The translations under genes were made by a program, and so were the position numbers. Source: Ruminococcus sp. AF41-9 (lineage in GTDB: Bacteria > Bacillota > Clostridia > Lachnospirales > Lachnospiraceae). Taken from it: DNA of 64,000 nt. The notes beneath the pieces were generated by a model that had not been told where the DNA came from, made no database searches, and worked only from the letters and a program-made list of their open reading frames with translations. The stretch lies in assembly GCF_003477525.1 (NCBI RefSeq), contig NZ_QUDO01000002.1, forward strand, positions 62,001-126,000, given 5' to 3'. Position 1 is the first letter of the stretch. Every line of letters starts with the position of its first letter. Shown piece after piece: positions 25,653 to 37,058 of the stretch.

Positions 25653-27086
25653 CTAATATTTTTCCATAAATTTCTTTATATTATTTACATAAGCGCCAAA
25701 AATATCAGTAATATATTGTTTATCAAAGATGTCAATAATATAATCCCATGAAATCTTCAAATATCCCAAATCATCTCTTACATGGTGATCTAAAACCACC
25801 TGCGGTGTTTGGCTTATCGCATATTCTTCTTTGAATGAATATCTTTTTTTTGTTACCTTAGACACATTCCCCTCCAGCATACAAGTAAACACTACTGGCA
25901 TAATCGCTTTTCCTGCTCTACCTGAAGAAAGCATTTTTAATATATTGCTTCCTTCAAATTTTCTATATTGAACTAACCGCCACATCTGTTCTTGAGTTGC
26001 TCGAATAGCATCCAATAAAGAATCCGTTTTTTCTTGGTATGATATTACTGCATTGTTAGTAAATTCACCCAGTATCCCATTCACATCTTCATGCAATAAC
26101 TGTCTATTAAACAATGTTACATTTATGGAAAGTCCTGGAGTTTCACTATATTGTGCCAGTGTTTTCATAAAAATTGTAGAAATTACTGCAGCAGGAGTAA
26201 AATGATAGTTTTTTATTTTCTGATATAATCGTTGTGTTTCTATAAAAGAAAAATCACATTCAATTCTATCAAATCTTACATTCTGCACTTCTGCAAATTT
26301 TTTCTGGTAATTCAGTTTGGGAAAGCTCGGCATATTTTTTACTTTTTCTTTCCAGTATTCTTCAGCTTCCAAATCTCCTTTATCTGTTTTTAATCTCATG
26401 TAATTCATAAAAGAGATTCGTGGAAATTTAACATCTTTTCCATAGTACAAACTGAAAATCTCGTTCAACAGTAATTTTGCACTCCATGCATCCAAAATAA
26501 TACAATCAAAATCTACATGTAAAACACTTGTCTTTCCTGATGTTTTCCCAACGCAAAAATGGAACATGGGCCATTTATAATAATTATACCTATGATGACT
26601 TCTCTCTAGCCGCTTTTGCTCTCTATCATTCCCATCATATAATGAATAAACTGGCACAGAATAATATGGCACATTATCTAAAAAACTCGCTTTCCCCTCA
26701 TGTGTTACAATCAACCGTAATGCATCATTTTTAGAAATAACCAGATTTATTATTTGCTCAAGTCGTTCAACATCCAAAGATTCTATTGTATATTCGATGT
26801 AATAATGCGCATTTATATTTCCCAACTCACACCCAGCCGTTTGTCCCACAACATAAGCTGTTTGTATTGATGTTAATGGAATCACATTTTTTTCGATCAT
26901 TCGAAAGAAATCTAAAATTTGACCTTTAGCCATTTTAAGAATCCTTAATGTTTCCGGTGCCAATTGTCTGTTTTTAGATCTGTATCGAATTTTCTCCCCT
27001 TCTCCCCAAATTTGAATGCCATTCTCTCTAAGTTGCTCCAAAAACTCCAAAATATCGGTATCATTATTAAATATGTATTTACTCAT
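25653..27086 (-). CDS. NRPS: docking domain plus free-standing heterocyclization (Cy) domain
   Basis: The product is 477 residues. Residues 1-65 look like a TubC-type docking domain. The Cy domain then starts at VIPLTSIQTAYVVGQTAG. It keeps the Cy signature D-x4-D-x2-S (DCIILDAWS near residue 200) and late Cy motifs such as ISQTPQVVLDHH. There is no A or carrier domain. The ATG overlaps the stop of the large upstream NRPS gene (TAATG), so it is translationally coupled. It would condense and cyclise cysteine loaded on the separate A-PCP protein (22888). Free-standing Cy domains are uncommon. Confidence 0.88.
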   Translation of the reverse strand: MSKYIFNNDTDILEFLEQLRENGIQIWGEGEKIRYRSKNRQLAPETLRILKMAKGQILDFFRMIEKNVIPLTSIQTAYVVGQTAGCELGNINAHYYIEYTIESLDVERLEQIINLVISKNDALRLIVTHEGKASFLDNVPYYSVPVYSLYDGNDREQKRLERSHHRYNYYKWPMFHFCVGKTSGKTSVLHVDFDCIILDAWSAKLLLNEIFSLYYGKDVKFPRISFMNYMRLKTDKGDLEAEEYWKEKVKNMPSFPKLNYQKKFAEVQNVRFDRIECDFSFIETQRLYQKIKNYHFTPAAVISTIFMKTLAQYSETPGLSINVTLFNRQLLHEDVNGILGEFTNNAVISYQEKTDSLLDAIRATQEQMWRLVQYRKFEGSNILKMLSSGRAGKAIMPVVFTCMLEGNVSKVTKKRYSFKEEYAISQTPQVVLDHHVRDDLGYLKISWDYIIDIFDKQYITDIFGAYVNNIKKFMEKY

Positions 27087-30000
27087 TACGTTTCCTCTAA
27101 TATATATCTTTCGATTTTGCTGATAGTCGGATACTCAAATAACTTGCCGATATCCATAAAACACCCTATTTTCTCCGTCATTTGGTTAGTAATTTGTATT
27201 GCCTGTATCGAATTTCCACCTATTTCAAAAAAGTTATCATTTATATCAATATTTTCAATTTTTAAAACTTCTCTCCAAATTGCGAGTAATTGCTCCTGAA
27301 GTTGAGTAAGCTGTTTACAATTATTATTCTTTTTAAAAATAGGCTTTCTATTTTTTTCTGCAACAATCAAAATTTTATGAATATCCTTTTTCCCATTTGA
27401 ATTAAGCGGAATAGCATTCGTTTTAATATATTCTGTTGGAATCATATAGATCGGAAGATCTTTTTTTAACATTTCCTTATAAAACTTGTCTATCCGGTCA
27501 CGATACCTTTTTTCCTCTACTAATACAGCACATATGTCTTCTATCGCATTATCCCTTTTAAAAAAAACAAACGCTTCAGTTATACCTTGAATCCTTCGTA
27601 ATGCAGCTTCAATTTCGCCCAATTCTACCCGATATCCATTGATTTTTACCTGATTATCCAATCTTCCAAGAAATTCAATATTACCTTCATTCCAATACCG
27701 TCCCATATCTCCAGTACAATACAATCGTTCCCCAGTTCTATCTAAAACAACAAACTTTTCTTCTGTTTTTTCATTATCGTTTAAATATCCCTGTGCAACA
27801 CCATCTCCGGCAATATAAAGTGTTCCCGGTACCCAGTCAGGGCAATCTTCCATATTCTGATCCAGAACATAATACTTCTGGTTTGCAAGCGGTTTCCCAT
27901 ACGGAATACTCTTCCAATCTTCCGGCACAATCTCTGGGATCTCGAAATGATTGGACCAAATACTGCCTTCCGTCGCTCCTCCAAGTGCAACAATCTCAAC
28001 ATTCTGAAACAGATTACGGATTCTCCCCGGAAGTGAAACCGGAACCCAGTCGCCACTCATCATTACCAACCGCAACGATTGTGAAGTTACCTGCCTTTGA
28101 TATTCCTCATATTCTGCCAGCATTTCTACAAAAGCTGGCACGCTGTTCCATACGGTAATATTCTCATGATTCAACCAGTGAATCCAATGCGCTGGATCTT
28201 TTCCATATTCCGGATCCGGAAGAACCAATTTCCCACCTGCGCCTAAAACGCCAAAAACATCATAAACAGACAGGTCAAAATGAAGATTGGAGATTCCAAA
28301 CGCCGTATCCTGTTCTGTAATCTGATAGCGTGCATTGATATCCAGTATTGTATTCACTGCATTATGGTGAGTAATCATTACTCCTTTCGGCATCCCGGTT
28401 GTTCCCGACGTATAGATTACATACGCAAGGTCTCCCGCCTTATTCTCCTGTGCTTTGTATTCAGAATCGGTTTTTAATCCAGACACAGAAATACAATCCC
28501 ACTCGTGCAGCCATTCGGTATCCTGATCATACGCCTGATTCTGCACAAGAATGATTCTTGTTCCACTGTCACGGAGAATCTTTTCAACTCGTTCTCTCGG
28601 ATTATGGATATCTATCGGAAGATATGCGGCTCCGGCAAACAGGATTCCATAAACAGCAACTACCTGCTCCCACCCTTTTTCCATAAATACAGCTACCGTC
28701 TCTTCTTTTTTTATTCCCATGCTCTTCAACTGCCCGGAAATGTAAAACGCCTCTTCTTTTATCTCCCGATAAGTCATCCGCCTGCTGCACGTTACCAGCG
28801 CCTCCTTATCCGGAAATTTGTCTGCCGCCTCCAAGAATAATCCATCCAACGTTTTCTCTTCAAATTCAGCCGCCGTTTCATTCGCCTGACGCCGTTTTTC
28901 TGAAATTTCCGCTGTTACCAGACTTGCCGTTTTTTCCTGCATGATCTCCGGATGAACTGCTAGCGTATGAAGCAGGCCGGTATATGCCCGGAACATCTCA
29001 TCCAGCATTCCCGGATAAAATAATTCGTCCACGGAATCCCAAAACAGGCATAAACAGCCATCCATTTCAACCACCTGATGATCCAGCCACACCTGCGGCG
29101 TCTGTGAAATGTTATAGTTCAGTTTTCCAAGCCACTTTCCTTCATTCCACTGCTCCACGCCAAGGCCACTGGTAAACACTACCGGCATAATAGCGCCCCG
29201 CATATTTCCAGTCTTTTTCTTTAATTCGCGCTCCAGTTCAACCGCGCCATAAGCTGTATGCTCCAGATCTTCTGTAAGCTGCTTCTGAATTGCCTTTGTC
29301 CTTTCCGCAAAATTATTCCCTGCATTCTTTATCTCCAGCAATGTCAGTGTTGTAAAATCTCCAACCAGATTGTTCACTTCCGGATGCAATTGTTTCCGGT
29401 CAAACTGCGTCAGATTAAGTGTAAAATCCTTATTACTGCTCCACAAGCGGAGAGTCTCCGCATAAGCACTCATCAAAAGAACAGAAGGCGTTACCTCCAG
29501 TCTTCCCGCCGCGTCTTTTACAGACTGCCATTCTTTCTGTGACAGTTTTGCGCTCCGGCGACAGAAACGCTGCTCTGTAATCTGGCTTTCGTTCTTTGCA
29601 AGCGGCAGATCCGGTGCGTCCGCAAAAGTCTCCACCCGGTCTTCCCAATATTTTTTATCTTTCTCATAAGCAGAGGTAGACTTTATCTGCTCCAGTCCCA
29701 GCACGTAATCCCGGAAAGACAAAGTAATCGGCATTTCCGCTTTTCCATTTCGATATACTTCTGCCCACTCATTTAAGAGATGGAACATACTCCAGCCATC
29801 AAAGATAATATTGTCAAAACTGATATGGATTCTATGCTTCTGGTCCTCTATTTTAGTGATTCGCACATCAAACAGAGGCCATTCATCTGTCTGAATTACC
29901 TGATGAGACATCTCTGCCCGTTTTTCATCCAATGCCTTTTCTTTTTCTGTCACTTCCAATTGTCGGATATCCGTCACGTCAATATGATACTGGGGAGTAT

Positions 30001-33000
30001 TCTCCAGTATGCGCTGCATGCCATCCGGCTGGATAATAACACGCATCATCCCATGCCTCTGTATCAACAGATTCCATGCCGTCTCTGCGCACTCAGTATC
30101 AAGGCCGTCTGCATCCAGTTCAAAATAACAGTGCGTTGCAACATTCCCCAATTCATACAATCCGCTTCTGCCAAGCCAGTAAGCATACTGCACATCGGTT
30201 AATGGGAACGGATGATATGCTTCCTCCAGATTCGGTTTGATCTGCAGTGTATCTTCTTCTTTCTGTTCGGACTGTTCAATAGCTTTTGCCAGAGATTTTA
30301 CGGTCAGATTTTCAAAAATCGTGCTGATCGTTATTTTGCAGCCGAGGTTTTCTGTACTTCCGAGATCAACCTTGTGGCAATCAGCGAGTCTCCCCCAAGG
30401 CTAAAATAATTATCTTCAATTCCGATATTTTCATATCCAAATAATTGTTTCCAGATATCTAAAAGCTTTTCTTCTGTTTCTGTCGTTGCCTTTGAAAATC
30501 GGATAACCGCAGTTTCTTCTTTAAAATCTTCCCGCAATTGCTTCCTGTTAATCTTCCCATTGGACAATGTTGGGAGCTGCTCCATGAAATGATAATTCTG
30601 TGGAACCATATACTCCGGCAGTTTTTCTGACAGATATTCCCTTAGTGCTCCATTATGATAGGACAGGACAGACGCCTGCTGTCTGCTGCAGCATATACAT
30701 CTTCCATATCTCTCTGTCACAGCACAGTCTTCGCCCAATCCTGCCTCTGATAAACATTCTCTCCACAGCAGGCAATCCGGGGTAACCAGCCCTGCTTCTT
30801 TTCTCTTGTCCCGAATATCCGCAAAACCATTTTCCAAAAAAGCCGCTGTAAGTTCCTGAAGGTATGTCCTTACCACAAGGTCAGTCATCAGCAATATTCC
30901 GTTTGGCTTCAGTAATTCCGCTACTTTCTTTACCGCATCCGCAGCATCAATATTTCTATGTAAAGCATTTACCGATATCACAATGTCATAACTATGCAAG
31001 GACATCTGCTGCTTATCCATGCCTTCTTCCAGATTCAGCATCTCAAACTCGACTCTCTCATATCCCGCAAGTTCTTTCTCTGCTTCCTGCAGAAAATATT
31101 TTGAAGAATCCGCATAAGTATAAGCCACGCTTACATCTTCCAGTGCATTCAAAAACTGTCTTGTAATTGCAGTGTCCCTTGTACCAATTTCTATAATCTG
31201 GAGTGGCTCTTTTCTGCGTTCTTCTGCCAGAAGCCTTAATCCCTGCACCAGTCTTTCCACTGTTTCCTCGCAGCCCGGAATCCTCCGAAGCAGCATATTC
31301 GGAGCCAAAGCCGGCTCTTTCTGGTAAAATACGTCCAGCGGAACTTCATTCCCAGTAACCATATGCTTCAGATACGGCTTCAGTTTATTAAAATACGTTT
31401 CCGTATCTCCAGCTTTTTCCGGTACAGCCACTTCCTTCCCGGTACGCGATAGTCTGCCGTCCTCTTCTCTCAGGATTCCTTCCTTCTTTAAAATTTCCAA
31501 CCATCTTGCCACAGTATTCTTCTGTGTTTCCGTAATGCTCCCTTTTTCAAAAATTTCCTTCTGCGAAAGAACTTCCTTCTCTGATACAAAAATGCCTAAC
31601 TCTATGAGTGTCTCCAGCATAAGCTGTACACATCTCTGGTCTGCATAGCAAGGAAATTTTTGTATGCTGTCTTCCGTTCCTGCTGCATCTGCCAATTGCT
31701 GACATCATCCTTCAGTTCTTTCCAGCCCCCGCCAAAGATATCTGTGCCGTACAAATACGTTGTAACTTTAGAATCTTCCTGTATCGGCGCTCCGATATAA
31801 GCAGCCAGCGTTTTATTGCCATGACCATCACTAACTGTATCAACAACTGCATGAGCCACACCCGGAAACTCCTGAATCACATGTTCAATTTCTCCCAATT
31901 CAATCCTGTGTCCGCGAATCTTTACCTGATGGTCTTTTCTTCCCAAAAATTCAATTGTCTCATCATCCCAGATTCTTCCGAGATCGCCGGTCCGATACCA
32001 TCTTCCATACTGATCTGTGATAAATTTCTGCCCCGTAAGCACAGAATCTCCCCTATATCCTTTTGCTACACCAAAACCGCCAATCCAGAGTTCGCCTTCT
32101 GCCCAGTAAGGGCAATCCCTTCCATACTCATCCACAACACGATATGCCTGATATCTGAGTGGCTTTCCATAAGGAATAGATTTCCAGTTTTTCGGCATCG
32201 GCAGGGTAACATTCTGATAATTGGACCAGATACTTGCCTCTGTAGCTCCTCCCATAGCGACAAACTGGCAATCCTCTGTCCATGCCGCAACCCTCTGCGG
32301 GAGATCCATCCCAATCCAATCTCCAGAAAGCATAACCGCCCTGATCGGCAGTTTCTGTTTCATGGATTCCGCCCGTATCAAAAGCATATCCAGAAGCACC
32401 GGCACTGAATTCCAAACGGTAATCTGATATTTCAACACTTGTTCCAGCCAGTAATCCGCATTCCTTCTCTCCTGCTCTGGAAGCAATACCAATGTTCCTC
32501 CTGCGCCTAAAATTCCAAAAACATCATATACCGACAGGTCAAAATCCATAGCTGATACAGCCAGCGCCCGATCTGCACTTGTCACATGGTACTTTTCATT
32601 AATATCCTGAACCGTATTCCATGCGCTTTCATGCGCAATCTCTACACCCTTCGGAACACCTGTAGAGCCTGACGTCATGATGATATAGGCGCTGTCCTTC
32701 GGCGACACCTCTGGCAGTCTCACATTTTCCTGTCCCTCTTCCATACCTTCCATCACAAGGATTTCCGTACCTTCCGGCCAGTCCAGTTTTTCGGATAATT
32801 CCCGATTCGTGACCACATAGCGGACTCCCGTCTTCTCATGGATTAACGCTCTCCGATCTTTAGGCTGGCTTAAGCTGACCGGAAGGTATGAATTTCCGGA
32901 AAGCAAAATTCCTAATGCCGACTCGATCTGTTCTATCCCGCGCGGCAGGGTAAGTGCAACCGGGACGCCCTTAATATCCTTTTCTGAAATTCCTGCCGCC

Positions 33001-34757
33001 ACTGCTGTTGCCCGTGCTTTTAATTCCCCATAGGATACCGATCTTCCGCTTCCCGCATCAATAAGCGCAATATCTTCCGGGCAAACTTCCGCATGGTTCA
33101 TAACAGCCCAATGCAGGCATTCCACACGCTCCGGCACTCCTGTACGCGCTGTATCTTCAATTTCTCTTTTTCTTTTTTCAGGAAGCACATCAAATCTCTG
33201 ATTCCAGTCCTTCTTTCCCAATTCATGCAGAAGAATCTCAAAACTCTCCAACATATCCGGGATCATATTCTCCGGGAATAACTCATCCACGCTGTCCCAT
33301 GTAAGCTGTACGCCATTTTCATCTTCATAACTCTGAAAATCATTCCACACCTGCGGCGTCTGGGAAATCATATAGGAAAACTGCCCCAGTTCATTCCGGA
33401 ACGTATCATTTACCAACGGCGTTCCCAGATTGCAGGCAAAAACAACCGGCGCCACTGCCGATGCGTCCCCACACATCTGCGCAATGTCTCTCTGTACTTG
33501 CACGCCGGAATATGCCGTATACTTCATATCCTCATGAAGCTGCTTCTGAATCCTGTCCAACAATTCCGCAAAAGTCGGATTTTCTTCGCAGTTAATCTCC
33601 AGCAATAACAGAGTAGTAAAATCTGCTATTACTTCCTCTAACCCCTGCTGCTCTGTTTTCCGGTTAAAAAACGGAATGTTAATAAGGAAACAATGATTCC
33701 TGCTCCATCGTTCCAGAACCACCGCATATGCAGTAAGAAGAACCATTGCCGGAGTTGTCTGGTATTTTTTTGCCCGCATTTGCAAATGATCCCATTCTTC
33801 CTTTTCGATTCTCACAATCCTGCGGTTGAACACCGTTTTTTCCACTTCTTGCGGACGTTTTGCCAATGGAAGGTCAGGGCCTTTTGGCAAATGCTCTAAA
33901 CGATTCTTCCAGTATTTTTCTGCGTTTTTCCGTTCCTCCCCTTCTTCCTGTTTCTGCCGTTCTAGATAGGAAGCAAAATTCCACCCTTTTGATTCTTTCG
34001 GCAGGTTTTCCCCTCGGTAAGCAGATGCCAAATCCCTCAATAATATCTGCAGACTCTGTACATCAGCAACCAAAAGTGCCATGTCCACATGAAGGCGTGC
34101 CTTATTTTCAGGAAAAAGCGTAAGCTCTATTCCTGCTACTTCGCCTTCCTCAATCTTTAACTTCCGATGGGATAAACGTTCTCTGACAGATACTGCCATT
34201 GCCTCTGCTTCCTCAGATGACATCCGGGAAAAATCATGAACCTTTATTTTTTCACAATACGGCTTATCCAGGATTTTCTGTGTTCCATCATCCAAAAAGC
34301 AGGCGCGCAGCATAGGATGATGATACTGCAGTACATTCCATGCTTTTTCCAGACGCTCCGGATCTATATTTCCCCCATCAAACTCTAAATACGCATGACA
34401 GTCTATTCCTCCAAGAGCCTGTTCTTCATCCCTGCCAACCCAATATGCATACTGCACGTCTGTTAAAGGAAACGGCTGTTTCATATCCTTTTCCGGCGTT
34501 ATCTTAGATTCTTGCGCCCGTTTTTTGCCCGCTTTTTTCTTCATGCTGCGCTGGATCAGCGCCCACCAGCCTTCAAGGGTAGGATTTTCCATCAATGAAC
34601 CGAATGAAACCTTAACCCCCTGTTTTCTCCACTGGTTTACCAGACGCATGATTGTCAGGGATGAAAGCCCAAGCTCCAGCAGATTTTCGGAATCCCCCAA
34701 ATCTCTGGCTACCGGCAGCTTTTGTTTGATCTGTTCCTTTATCTCTATATATTCCAT
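27086..34757 (-). CDS. large NRPS: ArCP-Cy-A(Cys)-MT-like-PCP-Cy-A(Cys)-PCP, interrupted by two frame breaks
   Basis: Reads as three frames (31602-34757, to 31695, 27086-30193). Restoring one base near 31618 and one near 30345 gives 2557 residues without stops. An aryl carrier (LLELGLSSLTI) comes first, then Cy1 (about 95-520) and A1. A methyltransferase-like domain is embedded between A8 and A10 (about 1040-1390) with motif I degraded to EIGTRDTAI. PCP1 (SLGGDSLIA) follows, then Cy2 with DNIIFDGWS, A2 and PCP2 (EIGGNSIQA). Hand-read A codes are D-L-Y-N-M-S-M-I-W and D-L-Y-N-M-S-L-I-W, both cysteine. Cy1 reads VDMALLVADVQS, where the first Asp of D-x4-D is Ala. The first module matches PchE. 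GC content drops sharply at about 27780 inside A2. Confidence 0.88.
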
Positions 34758-34771
34758 GATTCTGTCTCCTT

Positions 34772-36360
34772 CTATTTTTCCTGCGCCATACGTTCTAATG
34801 CTTTCTTATCTATTTTTCCTACGCTGGTCAGCGGCCATGTCTCTACCCGTTCTATCTGATCCGGCATTTTATACGCCGCAACGCCTATTTCCCGCAGGAA
34901 CCTGTGTATTTCCTGCAAATCGATCCCGGCTTCATCATCGGTCACAAGGAATGCACATATCCGGTTTCCAAGGGTTTCATCCGTAACGCCGACAACGGCT
35001 GCCTCTTTGATTTTCGAATGCCTGCAAAGATAAGCTTCAATCTCTGAAGGCATGATCTTTTCTCCGGCGCGGTTAATCTGCTCTTTGATCCTCCCGCCCA
35101 AACGTAACCTTCCGTCTTTCGTCCACATAGCTTTATCGCCCGTCCGGTAAAATCCGTCCGACGTAAAGCTCTTTTTATTCGCTTCCTCCGCCATATAATA
35201 ACCATCAATCGTATACGGGCCTCTGGATAATAATTCCCCAAAAACTCCTTCCGGTACGGCCTTATCTTCTTCATCCACAATCTTCACTTCATCCGCAGGA
35301 GACACCGGAGTTCCCTGGCATCTTGCGATCAGGGAACCTTCATCCTCCGGCTAGTAAAGGACAGTAGCCCCTCCGCCGTACCAAATACCTGCATCAGTTT
35401 ACACGGCCATTCTTCAATGATCTTATCCGCAAGGGAATCTTCCAGCATTGCGCCGCCCACCTGCAAAATCCGCAGGCTGGATATATCATAATCTTCATCC
35501 CATTCCAGCATTTCCATGCACACAGTAACCATAGCAGGAACCAATGCCGTTATCGTGACACCTTCCTCTGTAATTGCGTCAAGGATATCATCCGGGCTGG
35601 TCGCAGACGCAAGCACAACTTTTCCTCCCACGTCCAGCGTGCCTAAAAGCCCCGGGCAGCATAACGGGAAATTATGAGCTACCGGAAGAGACGCCAGATA
35701 AACGTCACTGCTATCCAGACGGCATCTCTTCGCGGACATGCGGGCATTATACATATAATCCGTATGGGTGCGCGGAATCAGTTTCGGAACCCCTGTCGTC
35801 CCGCCGGACAGCAAAAGCACCGCCGTTTCATACCCATCCACAGCCGGAAATGCTCCATTTTCTCCATACGTTTCCGCAATCATTCCACTGATATCCCCGG
35901 ATTCGCTATCTACAAATATATGCCGGATACATGAATATTTCTCTTTCATCGCATTTGCCATCGGCACATATGAAAATCCCAGATATTTCTCCACCACAAT
36001 ATAAGCGGCCGGCTTTGCCAGTTCAATAATTCCTTCCAGTTCCGCCTCCCTGTGGGCCGGCAGCATCATGATTGGCACCGCCCCAATCTTGGAAAGCGCA
36101 AAAAACACGATCACAAAAGAAATCCTGTTCGGAAGCTGCACAAGCACTTTGTCTCCCTTTAAAATCCCTTTACGCAGAAAAGCTGCCGCAAGACAATCTG
36201 CTTTTTGCTTTAATTCCATATAACTGATCTCGTCTTCACTGTCCGTGACCGCAATTCTTTCTCCATATTTTTCCGCCCACCTATCAAGCTGTTCTCCAAA
36301 TCCACATCTCTCCCAGCCTTCCAGATTCTCATATTTGCTCATATCTTTCTTATAACCCAT
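34772..36360 (-). CDS. aryl-AMP ligase, salicylate-type pocket (DhbE/YbtE/PchD family), one frame break
   Basis: Frames 35329-36462 and 34772-35305 join into 529 residues if one base is restored near 35338 (AGCCGG to AGCCCGG); the join then aligns with DhbE without a gap. The start at ATG 36360 follows the PPTase stop by one base. ATP motifs are LLLSGGTTGVPKLIPRTH and RTGDKAMW; the catalytic Lys is in SVGKIDKKAL. In the aryl pocket, HNFPLCCPG puts Cys at DhbE position 240 and EGLLSFT puts Leu at 337, substitutions associated with salicylate instead of 2,3-dihydroxybenzoate. It loads the ArCP of the next gene. No salicylate synthase is visible. Confidence 0.88.
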
Positions 36361-36361
36361 T

Positions 36362-37048
36362 TTATCTGTCTCCTTTCTTATGCGCCGCCACATACGCAGC
36401 ATATCCTTTGATCCTGACCGGATACAGAAACCAGTCCTGATCTTTCTTATCTTTTTCTGCAATTTTCTCGTTTCTGACAGAGAAGAAATCCATTCCTCTT
36501 CCTAATCCAATTCCAAGCGCCTTTACATATGCCTCTTTCGCCGCCCAGTACTGAAAAAACAGATCCGGTCCTTCATTTTTTACATCTTCCGCTTCTTCTG
36601 CAGTATAAAAATTTTCCGCTATCTCCCTATAGTCCGGGCACTCTGCCATCTCCTGCACATCTACTCCGATATCCATTCCGACAGCGAATACCGCCAGTAT
36701 GAATTCACCCGAGTGCGAAATGTTAAAATCCACTGTCCGCTTTCCCGCAATCTTTTTATGATAAGGCTTACCCAGTTCATTGACAGAAAAATCAATCGTT
36801 TCCATATCTAAGTATCTTTTTAAGAGGATCCGCACGACAACCTTCCCGGCTATATAACGCATCCTGTCTTCAGGAAAACGGAATCTTCCGGCTTGCTCCA
36901 ATTCCTGCCCACTCAGGATATATTCATGGTTCTTCCAGAAATCTGTCATTTCAGGCCAGCGGATACACCATATATGTATCTCATTTTCACGGATATAAAG
37001 TTTGTCTGCTGACAGAAATTCCTTTTCTCCGTATCGTTTAATCTCCAT
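36362..37048 (-). CDS. Sfp-type 4'-phosphopantetheinyl transferase
   Basis: The product is 228 residues. It carries the Sfp motifs: DFNISHSGEFILAVF, MDIGVDVQEM with the Mg-binding Asp, and FFQYWAAKEAYVKALGIGLG with the conserved W-x-x-K-E-A-x-x-K. It would convert the apo carrier domains (one ArCP, four PCPs) to holo form by adding phosphopantetheine from CoA. It lies between the thioesterase (10-base gap) and the aryl-AMP ligase (1 base), so the locus brings its own activation enzyme, as expected for a mobile NRPS island. Confidence 0.93.
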   Translation of the reverse strand: MEIKRYGEKEFLSADKLYIRENEIHIWCIRWPEMTDFWKNHEYILSGQELEQAGRFRFPEDRMRYIAGKVVVRILLKRYLDMETIDFSVNELGKPYHKKIAGKRTVDFNISHSGEFILAVFAVGMDIGVDVQEMAECPDYREIAENFYTAEEAEDVKNEGPDLFFQYWAAKEAYVKALGIGLGRGMDFFSVRNEKIAEKDKKDQDWFLYPVRIKGYAAYVAAHKKGDR

Positions 37049-37058
37049 TTTTCATTCT

